A stretch of DNA of 64,000 bases from Acidobacteriota bacterium. GTDB taxonomy: Bacteria > Acidobacteriota > Blastocatellia > RBC074. Below the pieces are notes generated by a model. That model saw only the letters and a program-made list of their open reading frames with translations. It was not told the origin of the DNA and searched no databases. How positions within the stretch are numbered: the stretch's first letter is position 1; each line of letters begins with the position of its first letter. Made by a program: the position numbers and the translations under genes. Positions 62,801 through 64,000 of the stretch are shown in pieces. The stretch lies in NCBI GenBank assembly GCA_018268995.1, contig JAFDVL010000014.1:62001-126000 (forward strand), written 5' to 3'.

Positions 62801-63450
62801 CGTTGCGGCAGGATTGGCCGCGCATTCCGTTGCCCGCGAACCAAGACTTGCTGCTGGCGTCGGCAGCATTGGGGCGCAACGTGGCGGCGCTGCTTGACAC
62901 CGAAACCGCTGTCGCAGGCGTGACAACGGGAGCCATCCGCGCGGAATTGAAAGTCATCGGCGCAGCGGCTACGGCGGACGGCACACGGCTGAACCGCGAG
63001 GCGGGCGATTTCGCGGTGACTGCTGGATGGGGACACGGCGGCAAAGGCGGCATCACGATGCCCGGCAAAGGCAGGTTCGTCACGCGCGCGTACACCGAAG
63101 CCGAACGCGCTGCCATCGAACAAGGTGCAACCGAATTGGGGCTGACGCCAGAACTCGTGTTCGCGCATTTGGGCGCGGAGGCTTGCGACGTGTACCTGAA
63201 CAACAATGCGTATTGGCGCGGCGTGCCGTTGCGTGTTTGGGAATACACCATCGGCGGTTATCAGGTGATGAAGAAATGGCTCAGCTACCGCGAACAGGAT
63301 TTGCTGGGGCGTGCGTTGACGATTGACGAAGTGCGCGAAGTGACGAATATGGCACGACGCATCGCGGCGATTCTGTTGCTGGAACCGGCGTTGGATGCGA
63401 ACTATCGGGCGGTGAAGGTGGATTGCTACGATTGGCAGATGACAGGATAG
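59884..63450 (+). CDS. Single-chain restriction-modification enzyme: nuclease + N6-adenine methyltransferase (type IIG/ISP-like)
   Basis: A 1188-residue protein. The N-terminal PD-(D/E)xK nuclease has Asp60 in GIPDIGLF and Glu87/Lys89 in LEVKG. A helical connector follows. The methyltransferase has motif I DPCCGTGAYLVEVL (Asp379) and motif IV NPPY (Asn502). The C-terminal 600 residues should include the target-recognition domain. No Walker A/B helicase block lies between nuclease and methyltransferase, unlike type ISP LlaBIII (about 1600 aa). It is thus closer to type IIG, or an ISP relative without the motor. Residues about 893-948 come from a palindromic REP doublet, and 61740-62540 is AT-rich. 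No separate specificity gene is present. Confidence 0.85.
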   Translation: MNPLEKYLRDLRDIRSTGSAVKETSYYPALVGLLNEIGKTLKPKVRCVLTPKNQGAGIPDIGLFVSRQRFDEAEAFLNLLPERGVLEVKGTKDEVAKVAQSAQVEKYLQRYGQVLVTNYRDFLLVSKDAGELEAYRLAESEAAFWQVAAHPDDALKIHGERLVEYLKRVLLSNAPLEAPADVAWFLASYARDAKARVEAAGQIALDSIRKALEEALGIQFTGEKGEHFFRSTLVQTLFYGVFSAWVLWHKQAKKPNEQFDWRLASHYLRVPILRKLFHEVSEPGQLERLNLPEVLDWTAAALNRVNRAEFFSRFEAEHAVQYFYEPFLEAFDPELRKQLGVWYTPSEIVEYMVARVDTVLREELNLADGLADPNVYVLDPCCGTGAYLVEVLKRIDRTLKERGEEALAAEELKQAATKRVFGFEILPAPFVVAHLQMGLLLQGLGAPMGKDERAGVYLTNALTGWEPPTGPKQKLLYPELEEERDAAENVKRNTPILVVLGNPPYNGYAGVAVTEERSLTNAYRTTKRAPAPQGQGLNDLYVRFFRMAERRIVELSRKGVVCFISNYSWLDGLSFTGMRERYLEAFDRVWIDNLHGDRIISEYAPDGQTSETIFAVQGTSPGIKIGTAIALLCASKMKTQASERQLLYRDWEQARAADRRAALLKSLEEADFDKGYKVLQPLLELGLPLKPRDLDKAYLSWPLLPDLLPTAYAGIKTARDDALVDIDRESLMKRMEQYFDPSISHEQMRKIAATVMEVSASFNGEATRDTLRKRGFLRDYIVRYCYRPFDIRWLYWEPETKLLDRNRAEYFPNVIEKNLWLAATQRTRRGFDPPQVTARLCSSHIIEIGASLFPLFLKPEQKQHSLFDPPADNEPQPNLSAKALSYLDGLAQREALGAQASRLLSERSDATGVGSESAEDEAIPSQEERASLRSLAASGTLALPGASRLPAELFFHTIAILHAPAYRTENAGALRQDWPRIPLPANQDLLLASAALGRNVAALLDTETAVAGVTTGAIRAELKVIGAAATADGTRLNREAGDFAVTAGWGHGGKGGITMPGKGRFVTRAYTEAERAAIEQGATELGLTPELVFAHLGAEACDVYLNNNAYWRGVPLRVWEYTIGGYQVMKKWLSYREQDLLGRALTIDEVREVTNMARRIAAILLLEPALDANYRAVKVDCYDWQMTG
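62561..62725 (+). repeat. In-frame palindromic REP doublet inside the restriction-modification gene
   Basis: Arms 62561-62612 and 62673-62725 are inverted copies, nearly identical over about 50 bases (core GGGAGCGCAAGCGTCCCGCT) and separated by 60 bases. The translation (GAQASRLLSERSDATG, then SLAASGTLALPGASRL) is low-complexity and unlike the flanking protein. The reading frame is kept. Confidence 0.85.
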
Positions 63451-63546
63451 GGAATTGTTCAGCATTTGAAACTTTGTTCCACTGCCTCTAAAATCTCTTC
63501 TTAAATTATTCCGCAGGTGTTCCCAAATCAAATTCAGGAGTTTGCT

Positions 63547-63840
63547 ATGGTTGCCAATAACAAAAAGCCTACGACAAATTATTTGGTCGGCGATGAAATT
63601 TCCTATGCCACCGGCTCAGGCGTTCACTATGGCGAAGTCGCGCGGTTGCTTGAAGGCGGGCAGGCGATTGAGATTTTGTTTGAAGATGGTCGCCGCGAAA
63701 TCAAAAAAGCGCGCGATGGTTCTGTGCGATTGCTGCGTCGCGCTTCCGGGGCTAGTGAAATGGAAGAACAAAATCGAGATCGGCGACGCGGCTTCGATGA
63801 GGAAATCCGTGAGGTAATGCGTCGGGATATTAAGCGGTAG
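63547..63840 (+). CDS. Small SH3/Tudor-like basic protein (97 aa)
   Basis: A 97-residue cytoplasmic protein. Residues about 10-65 look like a small beta-barrel (YLVGDEISYATGSGVHYGEV, EILFEDGRREIKKARDGSVR), reminiscent of SH3/Tudor/KOW modules that bind nucleic acid or protein. The C-terminal 30 residues are charged and helical (EEQNRDRRRGFDEEIREVMR). AGGAG at 63536-63540 fixes ATG 63547. I do not recognise a named family. It lies 96 bases after the restriction-modification gene and may or may not be linked to it. Confidence 0.65.
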   Translation: MVANNKKPTTNYLVGDEISYATGSGVHYGEVARLLEGGQAIEILFEDGRREIKKARDGSVRLLRRASGASEMEEQNRDRRRGFDEEIREVMRRDIKR

Positions 63841-64000
63841 CTCCGCCTGAAAAAGAGTCGAAGCCGGAGAGAATGGGAGACGTGAAAGAGGAAAGAGGCT
63901 CGCTCGTTCACTCGTTCACGCGTTCGTTCTTGCACTCCTGTTCGCTCTTTTCCTGAATTAAGTTGCTGCCAGTCGGTTCTGCGGCTATGCTTGTCAGGCC
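63841..64000. other. Window end, non-coding with GTTC-rich repeats
   Basis: No gene seen. At 63896-63950 short words CTCGTTCACTCGTTCACGCG and GTTCGTTCTTG recur, another small dispersed-repeat type. The rest of the segment is too short to judge. Confidence 0.5.

Noticed and set aside
1..64000. rRNA, tRNA, riboswitch or replication origin
   Set aside because: I scanned the gene gaps by eye for cloverleaf-like or known aptamer patterns and DnaA-box clusters and found none; covariance-model searches were not possible here.

Overview
The window looks like chromosome from a member of the Acidobacteriota, most likely class Blastocatellia or a relative. This is inferred from the gene set, not from a marker gene: two large Oar-like TonB-dependent receptors with no SusD partner, many Tat- or Sec-exported sugar enzymes, DUF4384 and FGE-sulfatase/Ser-Thr kinase proteins, and a moderate base composition (roughly half G+C by eye). 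No rRNA, tRNA or CRISPR array was found.

Positions 1-20340 are a plant-polysaccharide region. It holds a CE15 glucuronoyl-esterase-like gene, a transglutaminase-like gene, a hexuronate-type MFS transporter, a GH43 xylosidase, two outer-membrane receptors, an SGNH esterase and a GH3 glycosidase. A nitrilase/MOSC/GNAT operon sits among them. The end of the CE15 gene is unusual. Three diverged copies of its 3' end (1151, 2543, 3201) bracket two AT-richer inserts. A REP-associated tyrosine transposase (RAYT) element lies at 5029-5674, and a transposase-less relative lies at 13459-13666.

Positions 20531-33811 start with a stand-alone (p)ppGpp hydrolase. A tightly packed, one-strand cluster follows: a kinase-FGE fusion, two exported DUF4384 proteins, a trypsin-like protease, three FHA-transmembrane-lytic transglycosylase-like proteins, a small DUF1648-like membrane protein, an AlkZ-like winged-helix protein and a PAS hybrid histidine kinase. 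I read it as a candidate inside-out signalling system linking Thr phosphorylation to peptidoglycan remodelling. It is my main candidate for an undescribed system.

Positions 33823-38280 (minus strand) hold dgoK and a KDPG/KDPGal aldolase, a DUF433/DUF5615 toxin-antitoxin pair, and two Tat-exported sugar proteins. These fit with the hexuronate genes at the start of the window. Next come the 3' remnant of an alpha-2-macroglobulin gene, a YidB-like gene, a 50-residue membrane protein, a GMC oxidoreductase and an 11-Asp-box beta-propeller protein.

Positions 44082-58906 carry two tandem PilT-like ATPases, recX, the fused scar of a type III-like restriction-modification system, a sirtuin, three proteins of unknown function, a lipoprotein-toxin/immunity-like pair, a giant Gln/Gly-rich DUF4175-like membrane protein, a Uma2 nuclease, a PRC-barrel protein and an acyl-CoA dehydrogenase.

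Positions 58921-63840 hold a second RAYT with four REP units around it, then a single-chain nuclease-methyltransferase (type IIG/ISP-like). That gene contains an in-frame palindromic REP doublet and an AT-rich central segment. A small SH3-like protein follows.
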